Shown: positions 8,783 through 17,111 of the stretch, piece by piece
Position numbering within the stretch: position 1 is the stretch's first letter
Layout of the letters: each line of letters starts with the position of its first letter
Assembly: GCA_030560485.1 (NCBI GenBank)
Contig: JAKTTS010000276.1
Span: forward strand, 1 to 20,817
Origin: Ascoidea tarda (nom. inval.)
Taxonomy: Eukaryota > Ascomycota > Saccharomycetes > Ascoideales > Ascoideaceae
Direction of reading: 5' to 3'
DNA: 20,817 bases
The notes under the pieces: model-generated
The model's database searches: none
What the model was told of the DNA's origin: nothing
The model's input: the letters and a program-made list of their open reading frames with translations, nothing else
Made by a program: the position numbers and the translations under genes

Positions 8783-9526
8783 ATGACAAAAGAGCTGAAG
8801 AAGACCATTAAAAGATACCCAAAGGTTGTTGTGTTTGATCTTGATTACACACTATGGCGTATGTAATAAGATACTCTGGTTGTATTGAAATGAACTCACG
8901 AAAAACTAACTGAAATTGTATTGCATTTATTTATTGGTTTATTAGCTGTGAGTGATTTATTGAATATTTATTGAAGCATTTGAAAGCATTTGAAAACAAA
9001 ATACTAACAAAAGGAAATCTAGTGCTGGTGTGATACTCACATAAACACTCCATTAAGATCAATATCAGATTCTACAATTGTTGATACATACGGCTTCGAG
9101 TTGTCATTCTATAAAGATGTTCCAGGAATCATTCAAGAATTAAAAGATAATGATGTTAAAATCGTCGGTGCGAGCAGAACTTGGGCTCCTGACGTTGCTA
9201 AAAAAATATTAACTTTATTAAAAATTAATAATGAACTGTCAATAAAATATTTCGATGAATTACAGTGGGGCGAACATACAAAAGTGATTCATATTACAAA
9301 TGCATTAAAAAAATTAAACAAAACATACATTGATGAAACTAAAGATGGGAAGAACCAAAAACTAGGGTTGGATGAAGTCATTCTATTTGACGATGAGTCA
9401 AGAAATAAAGATGTTGAAAGACATGGTATTCATTTTGCATTTTTACCAAACGAAGATTACGGATTGACAAGAAAACTATTTGTTAAGGGTATCAATGAAT
9501 GGGCGAAGAAAAATGGACATTTATAG
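8783..9526 (+). CDS. MDP-1-type HAD phosphatase (YER134C-like), interrupted by an intron
   Basis: Magnesium-dependent acid phosphatase of the HAD superfamily, related to mammalian MDP-1 and yeast YER134C, which act on protein phosphotyrosine, sugar phosphates or glycation products. Exon 1 starts at ATG 8783 and encodes 25 codons ending in VVVFDLDYTLW; Asp19 is the nucleophile and Asp21 the acid/base. Exon 2 resumes around 9023 with CWCDTH, matching the conserved W-P-x-x-x-D-T-H stretch, then GFELSFYKDVPGI, ASRTWAP (motif II), DELQWGEHTK and FDDESRN (metal-binding motif). The product would be about 193 residues, against 178 in S. cerevisiae. No ATG opens exon 2; codon 9101 is TTG (Leu). Two CTG codons occur (8795, 9236), both at variable positions. 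The best splice sites do not join the exons in phase, so the exact junction is uncertain. Confidence 0.82.
8859..9022 (+). other. Spliceosomal intron of the MDP-1-like gene (3' junction uncertain)
   Basis: A consensus yeast 5' splice site GTATGT (8859-8864) follows the FDLDYTLW codons. A perfect branch site TACTAAC lies at 9002-9008, with the acceptor TAG ending at 9022. Unspliced reading stops at TAA 8864. Exon 1 ends with one extra base (C), yet the conserved CWCDTH codons begin exactly at 9023 in phase 0. The later acceptor CAG ending at 9068 would restore phase (Trp-His-Ser-Thr) but would drop CWCDTH. Confidence 0.75.
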
Positions 9527-10313
9527 TCAATCTCTCCATTCAAATGATATAGAGCCTTTTATTATTTTTTTTCCTCCTTTCTTTTGCAATTTATTTATAT
9601 TTTTCTTTTATAGAAGGAGAAATACTAAAAACTGCCATTGAGTAATCTTCATACAAATTAACAGCTTATGAAAAAATAAGAAGTCTTTATTGATCTAGAA
9701 AATGTGAAGTAAAAACCCTTTTACAGTATCAGACAAAATAAATATGCTGCAGTTCTACATAATGCGTCACCACCAACAGGAAATTCTGGGTTATTTTTGG
9801 TAAATTTCGATGGGTAATAAAAAGTACCACTTTTCTTCGCCGAGGGTAAGATTTGATTGGTCTTCACTACTATTTTTTTAAATCTTCTCAGATTTACAAA
9901 TTAATTATCAGTTTTTTAATTGATTCTGTAGCTAACCGAGTCACATCTGATGTAAACGCACTACCAAGTAAAACACCAGAAGCAATATGACATTTTCTTT
10001 TTATTGACCTATTTGTTTTACACACAGATTCATTGGAATGCTTAGAAACACATTGCTATTATTTTTATTTTTCACCTGGCATTTGAATTTTGCTAGTGTA
10101 GCACTGGTATAATTTTCGCTGCTCTTTTATTGTTAACGAAGAACTATTACCAAGTTAATCATCCCATCAGACTGCTTCAAAAGTGAACGCGATACAGATA
10201 TCAATGTTTTCAAAATCTATAGTAACTACGGTACTTAGCATGGAGCAGGACCCGGTATTTTTGGTAAAATTGCTTCTTACCAAATGGTAAACTAATTAAT
10301 AGTATAATAGCCT
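9527..10313. other. Intergenic region between convergent MDP-1-like and large genes
   Basis: About 790 bases containing two facing 3' ends. The left part is T-rich with the likely MDP-1 polyadenylation region; the rest is of mixed composition. I looked for tRNA boxes, snoRNA boxes and small ORFs and found nothing I can support. Confidence 0.55.
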
Positions 10314-13300
10314 TTAGTCCAACATAACCATAATGGCTTTTTTTTCGTTTCGCTCTTTGAGAAATCTTTTAAATTGGTGAAGATTCTGCAAAACCTCCCG
10401 ATTACCTCCCACAGCGCGTTTTTCCAACTGTTTAACCAATTCATTTGTAATTTCGTCAAGCTTTTTGTTTTCCTCTGGTGTCAATGGAATTGACACATCA
10501 TCACCTGCATCTTCTTCAAGCAAAGCCTGATACTCAGACACAAGATCTGAACTGCATTGAAGCCTATTTTTAGACGCAGCTTCATCATCATCGCTTTCAG
10601 TCTTTGTTTTATTGGAAGAGTCTTTACCATTGTTTCGCATATAAAAATATAACTCTCTTGCTGCAGGCAATATGCCAACCCAATCGATTAGCAAAATCTG
10701 CAATTCGATTTGGTAGTCTTCATCCTTTAAGGAAATGACTTTCTTATCGGCTAATGATTTTATCATTAAACAAATAATTGATACTAGTCTTTTGGCATCC
10801 AAAAAGTTTGTTATACTTTTGTAATTTTCTCCCGTATTATTTTCATAAACTACCTGTCCATCGATATGGCATTTACTACTATTGTTCTGATTGAATTTTC
10901 CATTAATGCGTTTATCGTTATGCTTCCTATTATTGGTATCAAAACTCTCATCAATTTCAATATCAAAGTCTTTGGTCAAATATACACCAGCATTAGAGAA
11001 AAACTCATGCAAAAGCATGTTAACTTCGACATCTGATAACTCTAAAAGTCCCTCTCTTGAAAACAATAATTTTTTGTTTTTCAATTCTCCATATTCGTAT
11101 TTATGATCATCCCAGTTACCTCTTTCCCGAATCGCCAACTCATGAATGTAATTAACTAATGATTGAGAGATTTCTAAATGCGAAATAAACCAAATTAAGG
11201 GCCTACGATAACCTTGTGCCATTAGCATTTCATCCATCATTGCACATGCGATATCTGGATTATATCTTAATATGGGTTCAAAAATTGAATCATAAAACCA
11301 TCTGTCATAAATCTTTTCAAATGTCACCATTTCATTATCATCGTAATCATCATCTTCTTCTTCTCCATAATTATGATTGTTTTCCATATGGGATAACCCG
11401 GGTACGTTACCTAAGCGAGAATCTTTATTGATATCATTTTGACCAATTTTATTTGAGTCCAAAATCATATCCTTTAAGGATAGTAGGGAACGTTTTACAT
11501 TCATTTCATGATCTAGTTTAATGCATCTAGCAATAGTGCTAACAACCTGTTCACCAAGTTTATCTGATACAGGTTCTTGAGCCATTTTATCAAAAGCTTC
11601 GGATAATTCTTTCCATACCATGCAATTTGAGGCATCGAGATTTCTAAGAGGATTGAAAAAAATATTCATTCCTCTTGGTACATCTCTCCGGTCTCCAGAC
11701 AAATCAAGAACCATCTCATCTTCATTATTCAATTTAGCAATGAATTTGAAATTATTGTCGGATATATCATCAGGTTTTTGGCCCAAATTAATGTTTATAT
11801 TTTTATCAGATTCCTCCATTTTTTCAGGAAAGAATTTTAAATTATTTTTTACTATATTATTAATTGATTCAATTTTGCTTTTCATACTTATATTAAAAGC
11901 GGTATTATCTCTAGTGTTATTGCTTATACGACTTAATTTCAATGTTTTTACGTTGTTAGGATCAATTGTTTTACTAAATTGTTTTTTTTTCGTTTCGAAT
12001 TTCCTGGTTATATCTAGTTCAGAAACAGCCTGCTGTTTATTACTATTAGTATTGTTTAATCTAGTTTTATTTTTTATTCCTTCCTTTTCTTTTGCCAATG
12101 CATTAAATATCATCATTTTGGAATTATTGGGTAAGTTTTCAAATATTTTCTGATTCTCTTTATTCATTTTAAAATTATCTGTATCAGTATTCTGATCAGT
12201 GTTCTGATCAGTATTGTTGATATCGCTGGGATGGTTTCCATTATCAATTTCGCCAATTTTGTTACTCTTATTACTATGTTGATCTTTAAAATTTTTACTG
12301 ATCTTATTATTGATTTTATTAATATTGGTAAAAATATTACTATCTGAATTGAAAATTTCTTGTTTATTAAAAGTGAAACTTTGCTGATGAATCTCGCCTT
12401 TACCTGGACCAAGGTCATGAACTACTAGTAATTCCATTTTTTCGAGATCTTCATCTGATTCATCCGAGTCTTCAAAAATACAGTCACAATGAATATAGTT
12501 GTTTGAATATTTAAAATATTGACTAATTAAAGCATTGTTAGTATTATTAATATTTTTAGTATTTTTTATATTTTCGTTGTTGGAATTGTTATTTATAATG
12601 TTATAGTTATTATTTGCAGGATCTGATAAATCGGCTTCTGAATTTCCATCAATTGAATTTTCATCGATTGGATCAGGAGAATAATTATTTTGATTTTCTT
12701 GAGCACCAAATTCATTATTGATGATATTGTTATCGTTATTGTCATCATCGTCATTGATATTAAGATTATTAGTGATTTCGTTTTTGATCATGACTTTTCT
12801 ATTGTTATTGATAAACTTATTGAAATAATGTTGGTATATTAAGGTATCACTAAAATTCTCTTCAATATCGTTATTTTCATTGTGATAATTGGCATCAGAA
12901 TCATAATCAGTGTTTTCTTCATCATTGTCATTGTTATTAGTATGATCGTCCTCATTGACATTGCCATCATCATCTTCATCATCATCATCTGAAATCTCAA
13001 CAGTGTAATTATATAAATGATCTTCAAATTCAAACATATATTTAAGGTCTACATCATATTGATCATCTTTATCCAAGTTTAATAATAAATTGGAGACTTT
13101 ATTAAATTCAAAACCATGAGATAGTAGGGCGTCTAATAGTAGTTCTGTCTCGATTTTTAGAGAACCGCCATCTATGAATTTTCTCGCAATTGGGAAAGTG
13201 AAAGCATTGAAAGATTCATGATTTAAATCGTGAAATCTTAAATCCAAATTTTGATTTAAAATTGCGGATAGTATATAACGAACTGAAGAGCAACCTCTTG

Positions 13301-14345
13301 CCATTGAATAAATAATTTTTGGTGTTCCGATGGTTGTGTTTTGGAGGATTTCATTTTTTCGATCGATATGTAAGGATAGTAATAATAGTTTTGTGAATTT
13401 TTTCCATAACCTAATAAATAATATTAAGAAAGGGTTTTGATAAATACTTTTTTGAGAGCTAAATAATTTTGATATTGATAGAATAGATAAAGCTATTATA
13501 TTGAAATATATTTCCAAGTCTAATGAGGAGATGGATTGACTTGGAAGCCAATTTTTGTAAAATGAGGGATCGTATATGGAGACAAAAGCATTATTAATCT
13601 TTGCAAACTGTGTGAAAACCGGAGATTCGTTGCTGATAGAATTGGTTTCTGTATCAGCAGAGCAATTATCTTTGGTATCATGGGTAGCAATACTTATAGT
13701 ATCATTTATTTCCTTTTTAGATTTCTTTTTTGTTTGAATTTTTTTATTTTTATTATCAAACTCATGTTCAGTTTTGTTATTGGTTGAGTTGTTATCACGA
13801 TTTATGATTTGATCGATAGAATTTTCAGTGACTGAAATGTCGTTTTGAGAATCATTTTCATCATCTATGCATTCTGGAAAAATGTCTATTGAGTCAATTA
13901 ATTCATCGTTCCCCAAGCAGTTCAAAAATCTTAGTATTGATTCAATAATCTGAGCAAAAAGAAACGCCAATTCAAAATTTTTAGCAGGAGAGTCCCAATT
14001 GACAATTTTATTTTGTTGAGTAGCAGCAATGAAAAGAGATAGATTTATTAAGAAATCTGAGATTTTGTCGATGGATAAGTTGTAAAAATTGTTGTCATTT
14101 TGAGGTTGAGTAATTCGATCACTGAGACCTATTAGCAAGGAGGCCAAAAGAGATAGATTTTTGGAATTCTGAGGATAATACCTGCTGAAATTCAATAGAT
14201 TTAGCAACACCTTCTGTCGCTTCAATTGGAAACTGAGTATATTAAAAGTAGACTGGAAATCCAAGTTGTCGATATCAATGCAGTTCGAATTGTGCTGAGA
14301 TGCAGTTTGACCATTACTACCATTGTTTTTGAGCTCAATCTTCAT
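10314..14345 (-). CDS. Large Asn/Asp-rich protein with conserved C-terminal helical region (perhaps Caf130-like)
   Basis: A 1343-residue protein I do not recognise with certainty. Residues 1 to about 420 are mostly ordered-looking and Leu/Ile/Phe-rich, with a charged Asn/Lys insert near 160-220. Residues about 430-930 are low complexity, dominated by Asn, Asp, Glu and Ser, including an acidic DDDDEDDD run. Residues about 1005-1235 look globular and helical (YDRWFYDSIFEPILRY, MDEMLMAQGYRRPLIWFI, SREGLLELSDVEVNMLLHEF, LLIDWVGILPAARELYF). The tail is a charged helix. No membrane segment or signal peptide is seen. From memory the C-terminal region recalls Caf130-type CCR4-NOT-associated proteins, but I cannot verify this. 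The gene contains no CTG codon. It is divergent from POP7 and shares a promoter of about 290 bases with it. Confidence 0.88.
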   Translation of the reverse strand: MKIELKNNGSNGQTASQHNSNCIDIDNLDFQSTFNILSFQLKRQKVLLNLLNFSRYYPQNSKNLSLLASLLIGLSDRITQPQNDNNFYNLSIDKISDFLINLSLFIAATQQNKIVNWDSPAKNFELAFLFAQIIESILRFLNCLGNDELIDSIDIFPECIDDENDSQNDISVTENSIDQIINRDNNSTNNKTEHEFDNKNKKIQTKKKSKKEINDTISIATHDTKDNCSADTETNSISNESPVFTQFAKINNAFVSIYDPSFYKNWLPSQSISSLDLEIYFNIIALSILSISKLFSSQKSIYQNPFLILFIRLWKKFTKLLLLSLHIDRKNEILQNTTIGTPKIIYSMARGCSSVRYILSAILNQNLDLRFHDLNHESFNAFTFPIARKFIDGGSLKIETELLLDALLSHGFEFNKVSNLLLNLDKDDQYDVDLKYMFEFEDHLYNYTVEISDDDDEDDDGNVNEDDHTNNNDNDEENTDYDSDANYHNENNDIEENFSDTLIYQHYFNKFINNNRKVMIKNEITNNLNINDDDDNNDNNIINNEFGAQENQNNYSPDPIDENSIDGNSEADLSDPANNNYNIINNNSNNENIKNTKNINNTNNALISQYFKYSNNYIHCDCIFEDSDESDEDLEKMELLVVHDLGPGKGEIHQQSFTFNKQEIFNSDSNIFTNINKINNKISKNFKDQHSNKSNKIGEIDNGNHPSDINNTDQNTDQNTDTDNFKMNKENQKIFENLPNNSKMMIFNALAKEKEGIKNKTRLNNTNSNKQQAVSELDITRKFETKKKQFSKTIDPNNVKTLKLSRISNNTRDNTAFNISMKSKIESINNIVKNNLKFFPEKMEESDKNININLGQKPDDISDNNFKFIAKLNNEDEMVLDLSGDRRDVPRGMNIFFNPLRNLDASNCMVWKELSEAFDKMAQEPVSDKLGEQVVSTIARCIKLDHEMNVKRSLLSLKDMILDSNKIGQNDINKDSRLGNVPGLSHMENNHNYGEEEDDDYDDNEMVTFEKIYDRWFYDSIFEPILRYNPDIACAMMDEMLMAQGYRRPLIWFISHLEISQSLVNYIHELAIRERGNWDDHKYEYGELKNKKLLFSREGLLELSDVEVNMLLHEFFSNAGVYLTKDFDIEIDESFDTNNRKHNDKRINGKFNQNNSSKCHIDGQVVYENNTGENYKSITNFLDAKRLVSIICLMIKSLADKKVISLKDEDYQIELQILLIDWVGILPAARELYFYMRNNGKDSSNKTKTESDDDEAASKNRLQCSSDLVSEYQALLEEDAGDDVSIPLTPEENKKLDEITNELVKQLEKRAVGGNREVLQNLHQFKRFLKERNEKKAIMVMLD

Positions 14346-14636
14346 TTTTGGGCCTGCTGTGCGATGGGCTTCGTAGACATGCGACGTGGAAGTGGCAAAT
14401 AAGCGCTGACAAAATCGAGGAATCCTCTTGTGTTATATCTGGCTCTTTCTGGCTCTCAGGCTCTGGAGTTAGCTGCGAGAGGAGGGAAAGGCGAAGAAGT
14501 TGCAAATGACGAGCAATAAAAGTTTTCCAGACCGAACGTCACCTGACTTCAAGCATTAGGAGGTGTTTTTCAGACGCCCGATCATGTGCTAACCAGAAGG
14601 TCTTTTGAGCTGTGTTTCCTGTGCTTCCTGTGCTTC
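14346..14636. promoter_or_regulatory. Short divergent promoter between the large gene and POP7
   Basis: About 290 bases, GC-richer than flanking intergenic DNA, serving two divergent genes. A two-codon upstream ORF (ATG TGC TAA, 14584-14592) lies 44 bases before the POP7 start. The frame open from GTG 14586 into POP7 contains three CTG codons before the first in-frame ATG and is taken as untranslated. Confidence 0.6.
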
Positions 14637-15227
14637 ATGTCCACCATGGACAAGAACAAGCGTCTCCAGCACGCTACGCTTATCAAGCACTCGTCCTTGC
14701 TGAAGTTTAGTGTTTCTCACTTGAACACTTCCTATCGTATCAGCTCCTCCTCAAACTTGGTGGGTTCTGTTAAGAGAATCGAGAAGAGATTGAGGGTTGC
14801 AGCTAGAAAAACAGGTCTGCTCAACAATGCCAGTAGTGATGCTCATCTGAGGACCGACAGTTGTATCAAGGTCAACGGAATGGGAAAGGCTACAATGAAG
14901 GTCTTGCAGGTGGGAAACATCTTCATTCAAAAGGGCTACAAAGTTCAATTCAGGACATTGTCTATCCAGCTACTAGATGAGTTTGAAATCACTCTTCCCA
15001 AGGACAATAAGAAAAAAGATGATAAAAAGGATCATAGTGATGAAATCAACATGGAAGTCGATGATGACGGGTATCTTGGTGGACATAAAAAAGACAGTGG
15101 TCATGATGATGGTGACAATGATGGCAATAGGAATGACGATGAAAGTGACAACGACGATACTCTCGAAAATGTATTTCAGAAAAGGTTTGTAAGTGGACTA
15201 GAATTAAAAATATATATAAAGTTTTAG
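14637..15227 (+). CDS. POP7: Pop7/Rpp20-like, Alba-family subunit of RNase P and RNase MRP
   Basis: An Alba-fold protein that pairs with Pop6 and binds the P3 domain of RNase P and MRP RNA in the nucleus and nucleolus, for tRNA 5' end and rRNA processing. Counted from ATG 14637 it has 196 residues; S. cerevisiae Pop7 has about 140. Matching parts: an N-terminal basic stretch ending IKHSSLLKF, the Alba core VKRIEKRLR, the loop GMGKATMKVLQVGNIFIQKG, and the C-terminal strand VSGLELKIYI (yeast: VSGVELRIYV). Between core and last strand is an enlarged acidic Asp/Asn/Gly/Lys insert, where S. cerevisiae has only a short acidic stretch. The start could be ATG 14637 or ATG 14646, the latter with context CCACCATGG. 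Three CTG codons (14700, 14817, 14847) occur at variable positions, the highest density in the window. Confidence 0.88.
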   Translation: MSTMDKNKRLQHATLIKHSSLLKFSVSHLNTSYRISSSSNLVGSVKRIEKRLRVAARKTGLLNNASSDAHLRTDSCIKVNGMGKATMKVLQVGNIFIQKGYKVQFRTLSIQLLDEFEITLPKDNKKKDDKKDHSDEINMEVDDDGYLGGHKKDSGHDDGDNDGNRNDDESDNDDTLENVFQKRFVSGLELKIYIKF

Positions 15228-15310
15228 ATTAGAAATTAAAACATAACTCTTCAATAAAATCAGAAAAAACAATTCAAACACAAATGATACCATCCTACAT
15301 GAAGAATCAT

Positions 15311-16354
15311 TTAATAGACTGCGATGTAATTGTTGATTCTTTCTTTTTGATTTTGAGCAATACATTCTGCAATCCAAGTAATATTACGAACCTCTTGCTC
15401 TCTCGATTTGATCCAAGACCAAATAGTGCTCACTGAAAATTGTTGGGCAAATGCATCTCGGCACAAATCCATTTCTAGTTGATAGAAATGATCCTCTAAT
15501 GTCTTATCACTAGAATTCATACTATCAAAGAATCCTTTGTATTCTCCAACTTGTTCCACTGCAATTTTGATTTGGTCAATGTCTTCAGCTCTAGATAACA
15601 ATTGATTTCCATTGGGATACAATTTACCGAAATTTGGTAACAATTTTAATTTATCATCAGCTGCCAATTCAGTATCAAAGGAATTTAATGAAATGTTAAT
15701 ACTTCTTCTGTCTGCTTCAAATTCCAATAGTTTAGACATGACTTCATTTCCAGGATACGATATTTTTGTTTGACAAAACTCATAAAAGTCTTCCAAGTAA
15801 GCTTTAAACAATGTGTTTCTAATAATTTCAATATTCAAATCGTCCAAATCATCTGCTGAGAGACAGTCTTTGAAATATGGAGCCAATGGTGTATCAACTA
15901 AAACTGTCTTATACAAGGACTCAATATCTGTAGCAACTGATAACGCTGGTAACGTATCAAACCAACCTAATGGATGACATCTTTCTAAAATTTCACTTCT
16001 GTCTCGTTCATGAATTGTCCCTGTAATCATCAATGCAACGTTATCAATCATATATCCATATGTAATATAATCCATAAACTTGGCCAATGGTTCAACTGCT
16101 TGTGCTCTAATATAATTGAACTCTTTATACAATTTCTCTGAGGCCTTTTCTTGAATAATAGAAGTTGATAAAGGTGATGGAACATTAGCCAAAAAGTTAG
16201 CATATTCAGTGGCTGATAATTGCAATTTCAAATCTTCCAATGTATCACATTGTGTTAAATTCATGTACTGTGCTTGTGTGAGCAACCCATTTCTGTACCC
16301 ACGTACCAATCCCTCGATAAATCCAAAATCAATATTAAAAAACAATCCCTCCAT
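15311..16354 (-). CDS. VMA6: V-type proton ATPase subunit d (Vma6)
   Basis: The V0 subunit d of the vacuolar proton pump, a peripheral protein on the cytosolic side that caps the proteolipid ring and links it to the central stalk of V1. The 347 residues align with S. cerevisiae Vma6 nearly end to end from memory: EGLFFNIDFGFIEGLVRGYR at the start, NLTQCDTLEDLKLQLS, FMDYITYGYMIDNVALMITG, RCHPLGWFDTLPALSVATD, VLVDTPLAPYFKDC, EADRRSINI, LEDHFYQLEMDLCRDAFAQQ, and EVRNITWIAECIAQNQKERI at the C-terminus. No membrane segments, as expected. No CTG codon is used. Its stop lies 83 bases from that of POP7, so the two genes have facing, possibly overlapping, 3' UTRs. Confidence 0.98.
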   Translation of the reverse strand: MEGLFFNIDFGFIEGLVRGYRNGLLTQAQYMNLTQCDTLEDLKLQLSATEYANFLANVPSPLSTSIIQEKASEKLYKEFNYIRAQAVEPLAKFMDYITYGYMIDNVALMITGTIHERDRSEILERCHPLGWFDTLPALSVATDIESLYKTVLVDTPLAPYFKDCLSADDLDDLNIEIIRNTLFKAYLEDFYEFCQTKISYPGNEVMSKLLEFEADRRSINISLNSFDTELAADDKLKLLPNFGKLYPNGNQLLSRAEDIDQIKIAVEQVGEYKGFFDSMNSSDKTLEDHFYQLEMDLCRDAFAQQFSVSTIWSWIKSREQEVRNITWIAECIAQNQKERINNYIAVY

Positions 16355-17111
16355 TTCAAACTACCTACTTATACCAAGTTTTTTACACTTTACTGCTCAC
16401 TCCTTAAAATGTGAGTTTCGGATATGATGAAAAGGATCTGGCTACAACGAAGAGGATATGTTCACCCAAAAGCACTTTGAGTTTGCAGCATCTCTGCGGA
16501 TGGGCAAAAACCGTTTGAGCCCAGCCCGGTTGGAACGGTTTAGGTAATCACTGCCTTTTCGACAACAAGTGGTAGAATTATAGAAGATCATTTAGAAATA
16601 TAAATATATAACAATATATATAAATAGTAAAGATTATTTAAACAAAATTCAATATAATTGGTTCGCATTTGATAAATTAATATTTTTTCGATTTTAGCTG
16701 ATTGCCCAATATTTTCCAATTAGTCTATCAGAAAATAATCAAAACCAAATAAAAGAATAAAGGAGTAAGATATTAAAATAATTCAAAATGGAAGAAATTA
16801 AAAAAAGATGTCAAAATATCTAGCGAGAATTGAATTTGAATCATAACCAATAGAATCAAAAGTTGAATAGTAAAGTTGAAAATATCTAAAAAAACAACCC
16901 CGGATCATAAAAAACACTTTACTATTCAGTAATCAAAAAAAAACAGTAAAAAGAAGTAAAAGTTAAGAAAAACTTGAATAGACAGAAAAAAACAATTAAA
17001 CTCCCAGAAAACAATACCGTCAATTTTCATTCATCAAAAAAATACCAAAATCACCAGCTCTACTGGAATTCAAACTATCAAGATTAATTTGTATTGAGGT
17101 ATTCGATTTAT
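16355..17111. other. Intergenic region: VMA6 promoter and 3' side of the RIM4-like gene
   Basis: Bases 16355 to about 16570 are more GC-rich and probably hold the VMA6 promoter, including the inverted repeat at 16508-16541. Bases 16570-17111 are strongly A-rich on this strand (T-rich in the sense of RIM4), as expected for the 3' UTR and termination region of the RIM4-like gene. No small gene is seen. Confidence 0.6.
16508..16541. repeat. Inverted repeat AAACCGTT / AACGGTTT in the VMA6 promoter
   Basis: Perfect 8-bp arms at 16508-16515 and 16534-16541 with an 18-base spacer, about 155-190 bases upstream of the VMA6 ATG. Inside, CCG (16526-16528) and CGG (16536-16538) form CCG-N7-CGG, the layout of a zinc-cluster factor site; the arms also contain AACGG/AACCG, a Myb-like core. 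Function is inferred only. Confidence 0.7.

Noticed and set aside
9527-10313. Possible tRNA, snoRNA or other RNA gene in the gap
   Set aside because: No A/B box pair, no C/D or H/ACA box arrangement and no stable cloverleaf seen by eye.
11620-12153. 177-codon frame antisense to the large gene
   Set aside because: Hydrophobic shadow of the Asn/Asp/Lys-rich region on the other strand; the minus-strand gene explains the openness.
14586-14636. N-terminal extension of Pop7 (ELCFLCFLCF) as a signal or membrane segment
   Set aside because: It would start at GTG, contains three CTG codons that real genes here avoid, and a nuclear RNase P subunit needs no such segment.
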